Source of the DNA: JABAYQ01 sp018608925
Lineage (GTDB): Bacteria > Bacteroidota > Bacteroidia > Flavobacteriales > UBA7312
Reading direction: 5' to 3'
Length of the DNA stretch: 39,365 nucleotides
Assembly: GCA_037625715.1 (NCBI GenBank)
Contig: JASJHQ010000014.1
Span: 1-39,365 of the forward strand
A program made the translations under genes and the position numbers. Under the pieces are notes generated by a model that was given only the letters and a program-made list of their open reading frames with translations, was not told the origin of the DNA and made no database searches. Each line of letters opens with the position of its first letter. Position 1 is the first letter of the stretch. This document shows positions 16,306 to 25,800 of the stretch, one piece after another.

Positions 16306-16908
16306 TTATAATAAAACAGCTACTAATTCTATACTTAAACCAACAATGAAGCCAACATATACCTGATTAGGATTGTGTGACTTGGTTTCTAGTCTAGCAT
16401 AGCCAACTAGCCCTGATATTAAAGTGACTGCTAAAATGATTAATAACCAGTCTAGGCTAAACCTATAACTTATGCCTATCAAAGCTCCTAGCAAGCCACC
16501 AACGCCAAGCATATGGACGCTTATCTTCCATTTTAAAGTTACTATTAAAGCAATAGTAACAACTGTAATTGCGCCTATTATCATTAGATAAATGCTTTTA
16601 GGTAATTGAAGCTTTAATAATATCTCAAAGCACAAATAGTACCACAATACGGTTAAAGTAAAGGGCCACTTTCTTTCCTGAGCATTTCTCATATAAAGGC
16701 TGCTTATTACATTGAATTTTAACAATAATACAGCTGTTAAGACAGGAAAAACAATAGTAAAAAGCGTTACAATTAAATAAACCAAGTTTTGTACGTTTTC
16801 ATTTAGAGATTGGCTGACGTACGGATTAAACTGAAATAAGATTATTATAGCATACAATGGCATAAACATAGGGTGACCGATGATAGATATAATGTTTGCT
16901 AACTTCAT
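16306..16908 (-). CDS. PAP2-like integral membrane protein (degenerate)
   Basis: A 200-residue membrane protein with about six hydrophobic helices. The C-terminal half carries traces of the PAP2 phosphatase core: R-x2-ERKWP (compare K-x6-RP), KISVH where PAP2 has PSGH, and ARLETKSHNPNQVYVGFIVG where PAP2 has SR-x5-H-x3-D. The last histidine is kept, the central motif is reduced to S-V-H, and the final acidic residue is replaced. It may be an altered lipid phosphatase or a non-catalytic relative. It starts ten bases after rpoN on the same strand, so it is probably co-transcribed with asnS and rpoN. Family assignment is moderate and function unknown. Confidence 0.6.
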   Translation of the reverse strand: MKLANIISIIGHPMFMPLYAIIILFQFNPYVSQSLNENVQNLVYLIVTLFTIVFPVLTAVLLLKFNVISSLYMRNAQERKWPFTLTVLWYYLCFEILLKLQLPKSIYLMIIGAITVVTIALIVTLKWKISVHMLGVGGLLGALIGISYRFSLDWLLIILAVTLISGLVGYARLETKSHNPNQVYVGFIVGLSIELVAVLL

Positions 16909-16918
16909 TTATTTGGTT

Positions 16919-18262
16919 TTATAATTCTCTTCTTAGTTTAGAACTAGATATTTTTAGTTGTTGACGATATTTAGACACCGTTCGCCTAGCAATATGAAAT
17001 TCTAATTCGTCTAGTTTTTCCGATAATTGATCATCGGTAAACGGATTTTTTTTATCCTCTTTTTCGATAATTTCAACTAATTTACTTTTAATTACCTTAG
17101 TAGAAATAGTTGTTCCGTCTTCCTTATGATATGCTTCAGAAAAGAATTCTTTAAGAAGAAACATGCCGAAAGGGGTTTCAATATACTTGCTATTTGTTAC
17201 TCTAGAAACAGTAGAAATATCCATTTTTATTTTTTGGGCAACATCCAGTAATTTCATTGGTTTTAGAAACTTCTCGTCTCCAGTTTTAAAAAAATCAGAC
17301 TGAATTTCTAGAATGCAATTCATAGTATTTAACAGCGTTTGTTCCCTTTGGACTATAGCATTGGCAAACCAATCGGCATTTTCTATTTTTTGAGTCAGAA
17401 ATTGCACGGCATCTTTGTCTTTACTTTTCTTAACGTCGGCCAACATTTTCTTGTAATAATCGCTCGATTTTATTTTTCTATTTCCAATGTGATTGAGTGA
17501 GAGTAGAAACTCATTATTGTTAGTAGAAAGTAAAAAGTCTGGAGTAATATAATTGGTGTTTTCTTCTTTATTAGAATAAGCAGCACCTGGCTTTGGATTT
17601 AGGCTAGCCACTAACTTATAAACCGATTTAAGCGTGCTTTCTGTAATGTTTAGTTGCTTGCAAATTCTTTCAAAGTTTTTAGAAGTAAAAGAAGTAAAAT
17701 GATCTTCTAATACTTTTATAGCAAGCTCTTGAGTCTCTGTTTTTTTCTTTTGAGCTAGTTGAAGAAGAAGACATTCTTTCAGATTTCTTGCTCCCACTCC
17801 TGTAGGCTCTAAAGACTGAATACACCTTAGCTGCTCAATCAATTCTGTTTCGCCTATATTCTGATTGTATTCGAAAAGGATATCGTCACTTATTTCTAAA
17901 AGGCTTCGGCTAAGAAATCCGTTTTCATCTAAGCAACCGATTATAAACAAACATATTTTTTCTTGTTCTGTAGATAAGCTTTCTAAGAAAAGCTGACTGC
18001 TTAAATAATCTTGCAGTCCGATTTCTCTTTCTTTAACTACAGTTGTGTTTACCTCTTTGTTGTTCGAGGTGTTGTTACTTTTATAATATACTTCTTCCTC
18101 ATTTGTAGATTCTTCAGTTTCTTCTAAAGCAGGGTTTTCTTCTAGTTCGGATTCAATTCTTTTAGATAAAGACGACAATGGAATTTGCAACAGATTCAAA
18201 AATTGAATCTGTTTAGGAGAAAGCTGGAGTTTTTGCTCTTGTTTTAGCCTTTGCTTTTGCAT
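16919..18262 (-). CDS. rpoN: RNA polymerase sigma-54 factor
   Basis: A 447-residue sigma-54 factor. The N-terminal region I is glutamine/leucine-rich (QKLQLSPKQIQFLNLLQIPL), followed by an acidic region II (about 40-75). Region III contains the core-binding and helix-turn-helix segments, and the RpoN box ARRTVSKYR at 425-433 contacts the -24 promoter element. Length and order are normal. It follows asnS by three bases, so it should be transcribed with it. Sigma-54 needs an AAA+ enhancer-binding protein to open promoters; none is encoded in this window. Confidence 0.95.
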   Translation of the reverse strand: MQKQRLKQEQKLQLSPKQIQFLNLLQIPLSSLSKRIESELEENPALEETEESTNEEEVYYKSNNTSNNKEVNTTVVKEREIGLQDYLSSQLFLESLSTEQEKICLFIIGCLDENGFLSRSLLEISDDILFEYNQNIGETELIEQLRCIQSLEPTGVGARNLKECLLLQLAQKKKTETQELAIKVLEDHFTSFTSKNFERICKQLNITESTLKSVYKLVASLNPKPGAAYSNKEENTNYITPDFLLSTNNNEFLLSLNHIGNRKIKSSDYYKKMLADVKKSKDKDAVQFLTQKIENADWFANAIVQREQTLLNTMNCILEIQSDFFKTGDEKFLKPMKLLDVAQKIKMDISTVSRVTNSKYIETPFGMFLLKEFFSEAYHKEDGTTISTKVIKSKLVEIIEKEDKKNPFTDDQLSEKLDELEFHIARRTVSKYRQQLKISSSKLRREL

Positions 18263-18265
18263 GCA

Positions 18266-19708
18266 TTAAAAATCAGCATTTTGAGGAAATCTTGGGAATG
18301 GTATAACATCTCTTACATTCTTCATTCCGGTAACAAACATAATTAAGCGTTCGAAACCAAGTCCGAAACCACTATGAGGGCAACTTCCAAACTCTCGAGT
18401 TTCTAAATACCACCATAGTTCCTCTTGGTCTACATCCATTTCTTCCATTCTAGCTTTTAGAATGTCTAGATTTTCTTCTCTTTGAGATCCACCTACTATT
18501 TCTCCAATTCCAGGAAATAATATATCCATCGCACGAACGGTTTCGCCATCTTCATTCATTTTCATGTAGAAAGCTTTTATCCCTTTAGGGTAGTCGGTTA
18601 AAATAACGGGCTTTTTAAATTTCTTTTCTACCAAAAAGCGTTCGTGTTCTGATTGTAAATCAGCTCCAAAACCTTCAATTAAATATTGAAATTTCTTCTT
18701 TTTGTTAGGCTTCGAATTTTTCAAAATATCAATTGCCTCTCTGTAAGTGAGGCGCTCAAAGTCGTTCTCAACCACAAAATTTAGACGCTCTATTAGAGTC
18801 ATCTCGGAACGTTGGTCTTGTGGAAGATTTTTTTCTTCTTTGCTTAATCGTTTGTCTAAAAATGCCAAATCATCGTTGCACTTATCAAGCGCATATTTAA
18901 TGCAGTACTTTAGAAAATCTTCGGCTAAGTCCATATTGTCTTCCAAAGTGTTGAAAGCAACCTCTGGCTCTATCATCCAAAATTCGGACAAATGCCTTGA
19001 TGTATTTGAGTTTTCGGCTCTAAATGTAGGTCCGAAAGTATATACTTCACCAAGAGCCAATGCTCCCAATTCTGCCTCTAGTTGTCCTGAAACGGTAAGG
19101 TTTGTTTTTTTGCCAAAAAAGTCTTGACTCATGTCAGTCGTTCCGTCTTCTTTTTTAGGTAAAGAGTCTAAGTCAAGATTTGTTACTTGAAACATTTCTC
19201 CAGCACCTTCTGCATCTGCTCCAGTAATGATTGGAGTATTCATATATACGAATCCTTTTTCGTTAAAAAAGCTATGTATAGCAAAAGACAATGCGTGCCT
19301 AACTCTAAAGACAGCACTAAATGTATTGGTGCGAAACCTTAGGTGAGCCTTTTCTCTTAAAAACTCTAAGCTATGTCTTTTAGGTTGTAAAGGGAAGGTA
19401 TCTGCATTTGCTAAACCAAGAACAGTTATTGCATCCGCATTTATTTCTACTTTTTGGCCTCCGCCTTGAGATTCTATTAATTTTCCATCCACAGAAATAC
19501 AAGCTCCTGTGGTGATGTCTTTCAAAATTTCTTCATCAAAGCTAGATGTTTCTGCAACAATTTGAATATTGTTAATTGTTGAGCCATCATTTAATGCAAT
19601 AAAAGCTACGTTTTTACTCCCTCTTTTCGTTCTTACCCATCCTTTTACGCAAACGGTTTTACTGACAAAATCTTCGCCAAGAAGATTAGATATTTTGGTT
19701 CTTTTCAT
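18266..19708 (-). CDS. asnS: Asparaginyl-tRNA synthetase
   Basis: A class IIb aminoacyl-tRNA synthetase of 480 residues that charges tRNA-Asn. The N-terminal OB-fold anticodon-binding domain (about 1-110, with VCVKGWVRTKRGSKNVAFI) is followed by the catalytic domain, with motif 2 (FRAENSNTSRHLSEFWMIEPE region) and motif 3 (GFGLGFERLIMF near the C-terminus). The HLSEFWMIEPE sequence and length fit AsnRS rather than AspRS. It is the first gene of a minus-strand run continuing into rpoN, and a -7-like box lies 24 bases upstream. Confidence 0.96.
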   Translation of the reverse strand: MKRTKISNLLGEDFVSKTVCVKGWVRTKRGSKNVAFIALNDGSTINNIQIVAETSSFDEEILKDITTGACISVDGKLIESQGGGQKVEINADAITVLGLANADTFPLQPKRHSLEFLREKAHLRFRTNTFSAVFRVRHALSFAIHSFFNEKGFVYMNTPIITGADAEGAGEMFQVTNLDLDSLPKKEDGTTDMSQDFFGKKTNLTVSGQLEAELGALALGEVYTFGPTFRAENSNTSRHLSEFWMIEPEVAFNTLEDNMDLAEDFLKYCIKYALDKCNDDLAFLDKRLSKEEKNLPQDQRSEMTLIERLNFVVENDFERLTYREAIDILKNSKPNKKKKFQYLIEGFGADLQSEHERFLVEKKFKKPVILTDYPKGIKAFYMKMNEDGETVRAMDILFPGIGEIVGGSQREENLDILKARMEEMDVDQEELWWYLETREFGSCPHSGFGLGFERLIMFVTGMKNVRDVIPFPRFPQNADF

Positions 19709-19731
19709 TCTATAAATATATAATTACTAAG

Positions 19732-19764
19732 CAAAGATATTAAAAGAATGTTCAATTGCTTCAA
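19732..19764 (-). promoter_or_regulatory. Predicted asnS promoter
   Basis: Read on the minus strand, TATCTTTG (19739 down to 19732) matches TAnnTTTG. A TTG lies about 22 bases upstream (19764-19762), slightly longer than the usual 19-21 base spacing. The predicted transcription start is near 19727, giving a leader of about 20 bases before ATG 19708. It is divergent from the tetR-type promoter in the same 125-base gap. Confidence 0.5.
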
Positions 19765-19769
19765 TTATG

Positions 19770-19802
19770 TTGGAAACAATATTGAATTAAAATTGTTTCC
19801 AA
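19770..19802. promoter_or_regulatory. Inverted repeat, candidate operator of the TetR-type regulator
   Basis: Two perfect 11-base arms, TTGGAAACAAT and ATTGTTTCCAA, are separated by 11 bases, so arm centres are 22 bases apart (about two helical turns). The right arm covers the predicted -33 TTG of the tetR-type gene. This fits autorepression by the regulator encoded just downstream, though binding is inferred. The spacing is wider than in most TetR operators, which could mean two dimers. Confidence 0.6.
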
Positions 19803-19822
19803 AGTTTATTCTAACTAAATTT
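19793..19822 (+). promoter_or_regulatory. Predicted promoter of the tetR-type/RND efflux operon
   Basis: The -33 TTG at 19793-19795 and -7 TAAATTTG at 19815-19822 are separated by 19 bases, matching the Bacteroidota consensus. Transcription would start near 19827, leaving a very short leader before ATG 19834. The -33 element lies within the right arm of the inverted repeat. Confidence 0.7.
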
Positions 19823-19833
19823 GCACCTCGAAT

Positions 19834-20439
19834 ATGGAGCTAAAAGACAAAATAATTTCCCAGTCATTACTACTTTTTATTAAAAGTGGGGTTCGTTCGG
19901 TTAATATGGACGAGGTGTCTTCCAATCTAGGAATATCCAAGAAAACGCTCTATTTGCACGTAAATAATAAAGCCGATTTAGTATTTCAAGTATTTGGTTT
20001 TCAATGTGAAGTATTGAAAGAATCTTTTTCAGTTATATGCCAAAAAGAAAAAAATGCTATTGATGAATTGTACGAAATGGATGAAAAAATTTCTTTTCTT
20101 TTTCATTCTATGAATCCTGCTTTAATCAGCGAATTGAAAAAATATTATAACGAAAGCTGGGAGCTTGTCGAAAACCTTAAGCAGAGTTTTTTGTTTGAAT
20201 TAATAGAGTCTAATATTGAAAAAGGCATAAAGCAAAAGCTTTATAGAGACGATTTGAATGCTGCTTTGATATCAAAACTATTTATTAATAGATCTGAGTA
20301 TCTATTAGACGGCCACTATATAAAGAATCAGGCCTATGATTTAAGAGAGACCTTAAAAGATCATAGAATTTATCATGTAAGAGGAATTGCCTCTTTAGTA
20401 GGATTAAAATACTTAGAAGAAAAATTAGAAATATGGTAA
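19834..20439 (+). CDS. TetR/AcrR-family transcriptional regulator
   Basis: A 201-residue regulator. The N-terminal helix-turn-helix (about 1-50: IISQSLLLFIKSGVRSVNMD, then NLGISKKTLYLHVNNKADL) is typical of TetR/AcrR DNA-binding domains. The alpha-helical C-terminal part would bind a ligand and form the dimer interface; it is not conserved enough to name a ligand. The gene overlaps the following TolC-type gene by seven bases and leads an efflux operon, so it most likely represses that operon and responds to a pump substrate. The palindrome upstream is the likely binding site. Confidence 0.9.
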   Translation: MELKDKIISQSLLLFIKSGVRSVNMDEVSSNLGISKKTLYLHVNNKADLVFQVFGFQCEVLKESFSVICQKEKNAIDELYEMDEKISFLFHSMNPALISELKKYYNESWELVENLKQSFLFELIESNIEKGIKQKLYRDDLNAALISKLFINRSEYLLDGHYIKNQAYDLRETLKDHRIYHVRGIASLVGLKYLEEKLEIW

Positions 20440-21746
20440 GAATAATTATTTTATTGTTTTTTGCTTTACCACTTCTTGCTCAGCAACAATTGTCTGTCGA
20501 GCAAGCGGTAGAATTAGGGCTGGAAAACAACAATGCAGTTAAAAATGCAAAATTAGATGTCAAATTTGCCAAGAAGCAAGTTTTAGAAACTATTGCTATT
20601 GGTCTTCCTAAAGTTAATGGGGAAGTAAATTGGCAAAACTTTTTAGAACTCCCGACTACGCTTGTGCCAAGTGGAATGTTCGGGCCGAGTTCTGGTACTG
20701 ATGAGTTTACAGAACTTCAATTCGGAACCAGTCAAAACGTAACATCTACTTTATCGGCTTCTCAATTAATTTTTGATGGTTCTTATATTGTTGGTCTTAG
20801 AGCGTCTTCTATTTTCAAGCAACTATCCTTAAAATCTTTAGAGCTTACCAAACAGCAAGTTCAGGATAGTGTTGCTGCAATGTATTATAACGTTTTAGTA
20901 GCTCAAGATAGAAACGAATTTTTAAAATTAATTTATGAAATTCATGTGGATATCTTAGATGAAATAAGCGCTAGATATGAGCAAGGAATGGTCGAAGATA
21001 TTGATGTGGATAGAATGGCAATAACGCTTTCAAATATGAAAACTCAATCGGAGAGCATGAACAGAATTACAGAAATGTCCCATTCTATGTTAAAGCTTTT
21101 AATAGGCCTTCCTTTAGACGAGAAACTGATATTGAGCGATAGTTTATCGGGGCTTTTAGATGCTAGTAAAAACATCTTAATTCAAGAGCCAACAGTCGAA
21201 AACAGAATAGAATATCAACTAGCACAAACCCAAGTTAAGGTTAATAATCTAGACGTTAGAAGATACCAGTCGGCATATTTGCCAAGCATTGTAGCTTTCG
21301 GATCTTACAGTAAGAACGCTATGCGTAACGAGTTTAACTTTACTGAAGACGGAAAATGGTATCCTTCTCAATTAATTGGAGTGAAAGCAACCATGAATAT
21401 CTTTGACGGTTTTTCAACCAGAACAAGAGTTCAGAAAGCTAAAATAAGATTGGAGCAATCTAGAAATGATTTCGAACTAGTTACTCAATCTCTTAAACTA
21501 GAGCACTTATCTGCTCAATCTACTTATTTAACGGCGGTGAGCACCCATTCTATTCGTCAAAATAACTTAGAGTTAAGTAAAAAAATATATAGTAAAACAA
21601 TGGTCAAATACAGAGAAGGTTTGGTCAGCAGCATGGAGCTTTCTCAAGCAGGTGCCGATTATATGAATGCATTTTCTCAAAACTCACAAGCTATTTATAG
21701 CTTGCTAAAAGCAAAAACAAATTATCAACGAACTATAGGAAATTAA
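20433..21746 (+). CDS. TolC-family outer-membrane efflux protein
   Basis: The outer-membrane channel of a tripartite efflux pump, 437 residues. It has a signal peptide (MVRIIILLFFALPLLAQ) and the start of the first TolC repeat (LSVEQAVELGLENNNAVKNA). Long helical, heptad-rich stretches alternate with short beta segments in two repeats, as in TolC. The C-terminal half contains GVKATMNIFDGFSTRTRVQK, the typical strand and helix junction of outer-membrane efflux proteins. It is co-transcribed with the tetR-type gene (overlapping start) and is followed one base later by the adaptor gene. Confidence 0.92.
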   Translation: MVRIIILLFFALPLLAQQQLSVEQAVELGLENNNAVKNAKLDVKFAKKQVLETIAIGLPKVNGEVNWQNFLELPTTLVPSGMFGPSSGTDEFTELQFGTSQNVTSTLSASQLIFDGSYIVGLRASSIFKQLSLKSLELTKQQVQDSVAAMYYNVLVAQDRNEFLKLIYEIHVDILDEISARYEQGMVEDIDVDRMAITLSNMKTQSESMNRITEMSHSMLKLLIGLPLDEKLILSDSLSGLLDASKNILIQEPTVENRIEYQLAQTQVKVNNLDVRRYQSAYLPSIVAFGSYSKNAMRNEFNFTEDGKWYPSQLIGVKATMNIFDGFSTRTRVQKAKIRLEQSRNDFELVTQSLKLEHLSAQSTYLTAVSTHSIRQNNLELSKKIYSKTMVKYREGLVSSMELSQAGADYMNAFSQNSQAIYSLLKAKTNYQRTIGN

Positions 21747-21747
21747 G

Positions 21748-22863
21748 ATGAATTTATTAAAAATCAGTTTATTATCATTGGTTATAATTTTAACCGGATG
21801 TAGCGAAAAAGTCAGTGAACTTGATAAAAAGAAAGCTGAACTTAAGTCGTTAAAACAACAGTTTACCGAAGTAAAATATCAAATTGCCAATTTGCAAGAA
21901 GAGCTTTCATCTTTAGATACCGTTGCTGACGGAGGTGTTCCTGTTAGTATCTTGACTCTAGAGCTTGGTTCTTTTTCTCATTTTGTTGAACAACCAGGAA
22001 TTGTTTCTTCTAAAGAAAATGTTTTGGTAAGTGCCGAAATGCCTGGAGTAGTAAAACAAATACTAGTAAAAGAAGGTTCTTGGGTGACTAAAGGACAAGC
22101 AATTCTTCAGCTAGATGCAAGTATTTTGTCAAGCCAAGTGGAAGATTTAAAAGCTACTGTCGAACTTTCAAAAACTACTTTTGATCGCCAAACGAATTTG
22201 TGGAATCAAGGGATAGGTTCCGAAATACAATTCCTTCAGTCCAAAAACCAATACGCTTCCATGCGAAATAAATTAGATGCAGCAGAAGCACAATTAGATA
22301 AGCTGGAAATATCTGCTCCAATAAATGGTAGGCTAGATGAGATTTATATTAATGCTGGTGAATATGCAAACCCTGGAATGCCTATTTTAAGATTAGTTAA
22401 CTCTAAAAAACTTCAAATAGAGGCAGACGTAGCAGAAAGGTATGCTAACAAAATCAATTCTAAGGATATTGTAAGCATCAAATTCAATTCCTTAGATATT
22501 GAGCAAGAAGCACCAGTGACGTTTATTGGTCAGGTCATTAATCCTGAAAACAGAACGTTTAAATTGAAAATAGATTTGCAAAATGAATCCGGATTTATAA
22601 AACCAAATGCGGTTGCTTCTCTTAAAATTAAAGACTTTTATTCTGACAATGCCATTACATTGCCATCAAAGGTGATTAAGAAAGACATGAGAGGAAATTT
22701 TGTTTTTGTTGTAAGCGGCATAAACGCACAAAAAAAATATATTGAAACTGGACTATCATACAATAAACTTACCCATGTTTTATCTGGCCTTGAAGTTGGC
22801 GATCAGATAATTATTAATGGATTTAATGAAGTGTCTAACGGAAGTACTATTGATATAAAGTAA
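21748..22863 (+). CDS. RND efflux periplasmic adaptor (membrane fusion lipoprotein)
   Basis: The adaptor bridging the RND permease and the TolC channel, 371 residues. A lipoprotein signal (LVIILTGC) gives a lipidated cysteine at residue 18. A short coiled coil follows (about 24-58, KKKAELKSLKQQF ... LQEELSSL). Then come the first half of the lipoyl domain (VLVSAEMPGVVKQILVKEGS), a short helical hairpin, the second lipoyl half (LEISAPINGRLDEIYINAGE), and beta-barrel and membrane-proximal domains. The early coiled coil is outside the usual hairpin. The permease starts ten bases downstream. Confidence 0.93.
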   Translation: MNLLKISLLSLVIILTGCSEKVSELDKKKAELKSLKQQFTEVKYQIANLQEELSSLDTVADGGVPVSILTLELGSFSHFVEQPGIVSSKENVLVSAEMPGVVKQILVKEGSWVTKGQAILQLDASILSSQVEDLKATVELSKTTFDRQTNLWNQGIGSEIQFLQSKNQYASMRNKLDAAEAQLDKLEISAPINGRLDEIYINAGEYANPGMPILRLVNSKKLQIEADVAERYANKINSKDIVSIKFNSLDIEQEAPVTFIGQVINPENRTFKLKIDLQNESGFIKPNAVASLKIKDFYSDNAITLPSKVIKKDMRGNFVFVVSGINAQKKYIETGLSYNKLTHVLSGLEVGDQIIINGFNEVSNGSTIDIK

Positions 22864-22872
22864 AAACCAATT

Positions 22873-25800
22873 ATGGCTAATCGTAGTTTTAAACTAACTA
22901 ATTTGTCTTTGAAAAATAAGACAACCGTTTTTATCTTAACTTTCTTACTTACAATCTTTGGTCTGATTTCTTATCAGTCTATGCCAAAGTCTCTGTATCC
23001 GGATATAGTTATGCCTACTATTATGGTACAGACGGTATACCCTGGTAATTCTCCTGCTGATATTGAAAACCTTATTACTAGGCCAATCGAAAAGGAGCTA
23101 AAATCAATTAAAGGGATTAAGAAATTATCGTCTTCTTCACTGCAAGACAACTCTTCTATTATAGTTGAGTTTAACACCGATGTAGAGCTTAAAACAGCTC
23201 TTCAAGATGTGAAAGATGGAGTAGATAAAGCCAAAGGAGATTTGCCTTCAGATCTTGACATGGATCCTATGGTTATGGACATCGACTTTTCCGAATTCCC
23301 GATTCTTAATATTAATCTTTCTGGAGATTTTAGTTTAGACGAACTTAAAGTTTATGCTGAGTATTTGCAAGATGAAATAGAGACTTTTGGCGAAATATCT
23401 AAAGTAGAGATTACTGGTTTATTAGATAAGGAAGTTCTTATTGAGGCAGATCTCCATTTAATGGAAAGCACCAAGGTTAGTTTTAGAGACATTGAAGATG
23501 CGGTACGTTTTGAAAATATATCTATTGCAGCAGGAGATGTTTTAATTGGAGACTTAAGACGAACAGTTCGTACGAGTGCAGAATTTAAATCTGCAAAAGA
23601 GATAGGTAACATTATCGTTAAGCACGAAAAAGGAAACATTGTATATCTTAAAGATATCGCAACGGTTACCAATGGATACGAGGATAGAGAAAGTTTTGCC
23701 AGACTTTATAGTAACCCAGTAGTTTCTTTAAACGTGGTTAAAAAAACAGGTCAAAACTTATTGGTTGCTACCGATAAGATTATGGCTCTTTTAGCCCAGT
23801 CAAAAGAATCTAAACAGATACCCAAAAATTTAAGTATCTCTATAACAAATGATCAATCGGAACAAACCAGAGATCAATTAAGCAACCTTGAAAACAGTAT
23901 TATTTTTGGTGTTATATTGGTAGTTCTTACCTTGCTATTTTTCTTAGGATTGCGAAATGCTTTATTTGTAGGACTAGCAATTCCTCTTTCGATGTTTATC
24001 AGTTTTGTAGTTTTCGGAGGAATGGGAACAACAATGAATATGATTGTTCTTTTTGCATTAATTCTAGCTTTAGGAATGCTTGTAGACAACGCTATTGTTG
24101 TAATTGAAAACATAGACAGGCTATTTAATAAAGAAGGCTTATCCAGAATGGAGGCAGCCAAAAAAGGAGTTGGCGAAATTGCTACCCCTATTATATCATC
24201 TACTGCAACGACTTTAGCTGCGTTCTTCCCTCTTTTGTTTTGGGACGATTTAATGGGAGAGTTCATGGGTTACATCCCTATGACTCTTATTATAGTTTTA
24301 GGCTCTTCATTGTTTGTAGCCTTGGTTATCAACCCTGTTTTTGCAGCTACCTTTATAAAAAAGGAAGAGAGATTAAAACCGCAGAAAAAGAAAATTCAGA
24401 TAACAGCTATTATTTTAGCAGGAGCTTCTATCCTCTTTTATTTAATAGGATATAAGATTTTAGGTTCTTTAGCTTTGGTTTTCAGCTTATTGTCTTTAAT
24501 AAACGGCTTTTATTTCACGCCTTGGTCTTATTGGTTTCAAGACGTTCTGTTGGTTCGTTTAGAAAAAAGATACTCTTCGATTTTGGCTCGTGCTTTGAAC
24601 GGAAGACAGCCATTAAAACTTTTATTCGGAACGTTCGGATTACTTATTTTCTCTATTGTCTTCTTTGTTTTAATGAAGCCAAATGTGGAGTTTTTTCCTG
24701 TTAACGAACCTAAGTATATAAATGTCTTTATAGAGCTTCCTAACGGAACAGATGTTAACTATACCGATTCGGTTGCAAAGGTGGTAGAGAAAAAAATAAC
24801 TACCATTTTACAGCCTTACCAAATTGCGGTGTCTTCTGTTTTAACAAACGTTGGTTCTGGAACTGCTGATCCTAACGAGATGGGCGGAAACATGGGTAAC
24901 ACTCCAAACAAGGCCAGAATAACTATAAATTTTTTAGAGTATAGGTTTAGAGAAGGAGTCATAACTGGTGATGTTATGAAAGAACTTTCTTCTAATCTTA
25001 GAGGGATGCCTGGAGTTGATATTACGGTAGATAAAAACAGAGACGGACCTCCAATGGGAAGGCCTATTAACATGGAGATTTCAGGAGAAGACTTCGACCA
25101 ACTTCTTTCTATTTCTGAAGATGTTCAGAAGATTATAGACGATGAAAAAATTGCCGGTATTGAAGGGCTAAAGGTAGATTTAGAGCTTAACAAAGCCGAG
25201 CTATTAGTTAATATTGATAGAGATATGACTAGAAGAATGGGTGTTTCTACTTCTCAGGTTGGCTCTACTATTCGTACTGCTTTGTTTGGTAAAGAACTGT
25301 CTAAATTTAAGGACGGTGAAGACGAATACCCAATAGTGTTGAGGTTGGCCGATAAATATAGGTACAACGTATCGTCTCTAATGAATCAGCGCATTACCTT
25401 TAGAAGTCAGTCAAGCGGAAAAATAATGCAAATACCTGTTTCTGCGGTTGCCGACTACAGCTATAACAACACTTATGGCTCAGTAAATAGAAAAGACCTT
25501 AAAAGACAAGTAACCATTTATTCTAATGTAGTAGAAGGCTATAACGAGTCTATCATTAACGAACAAATAAAAAAGCTATTAGATAATTACACTCTGCCAG
25601 CTGGGTACAACTTACAGTTTACCGGAAAGCAACAAGAGCAAGCGGAGTCTCAAGCATTTTTGTCTAAAGCATTGATGATTGCTATTGCTTTAATTACAAT
25701 TATTTTAGTTTCTCAGTTCAACTCAGTATTCAAGCCAGTTATTATTATAATGACGGTTCTCTTTAGTACTATTGGGGTCTTTTTAGGACTAGCAATATTT

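Noticed and set aside
18747..19127. 126-codon plus-strand open frame inside asnS
   Set aside because: Lies wholly antisense to a highly conserved synthetase, has no recognisable family and low-complexity basic/serine content; a shadow of the real gene.
23352..24266. Minus-strand open frames (106 and 130 codons) inside the RND permease gene
   Set aside because: Antisense to strongly conserved permease sequence with no family match or start signal.
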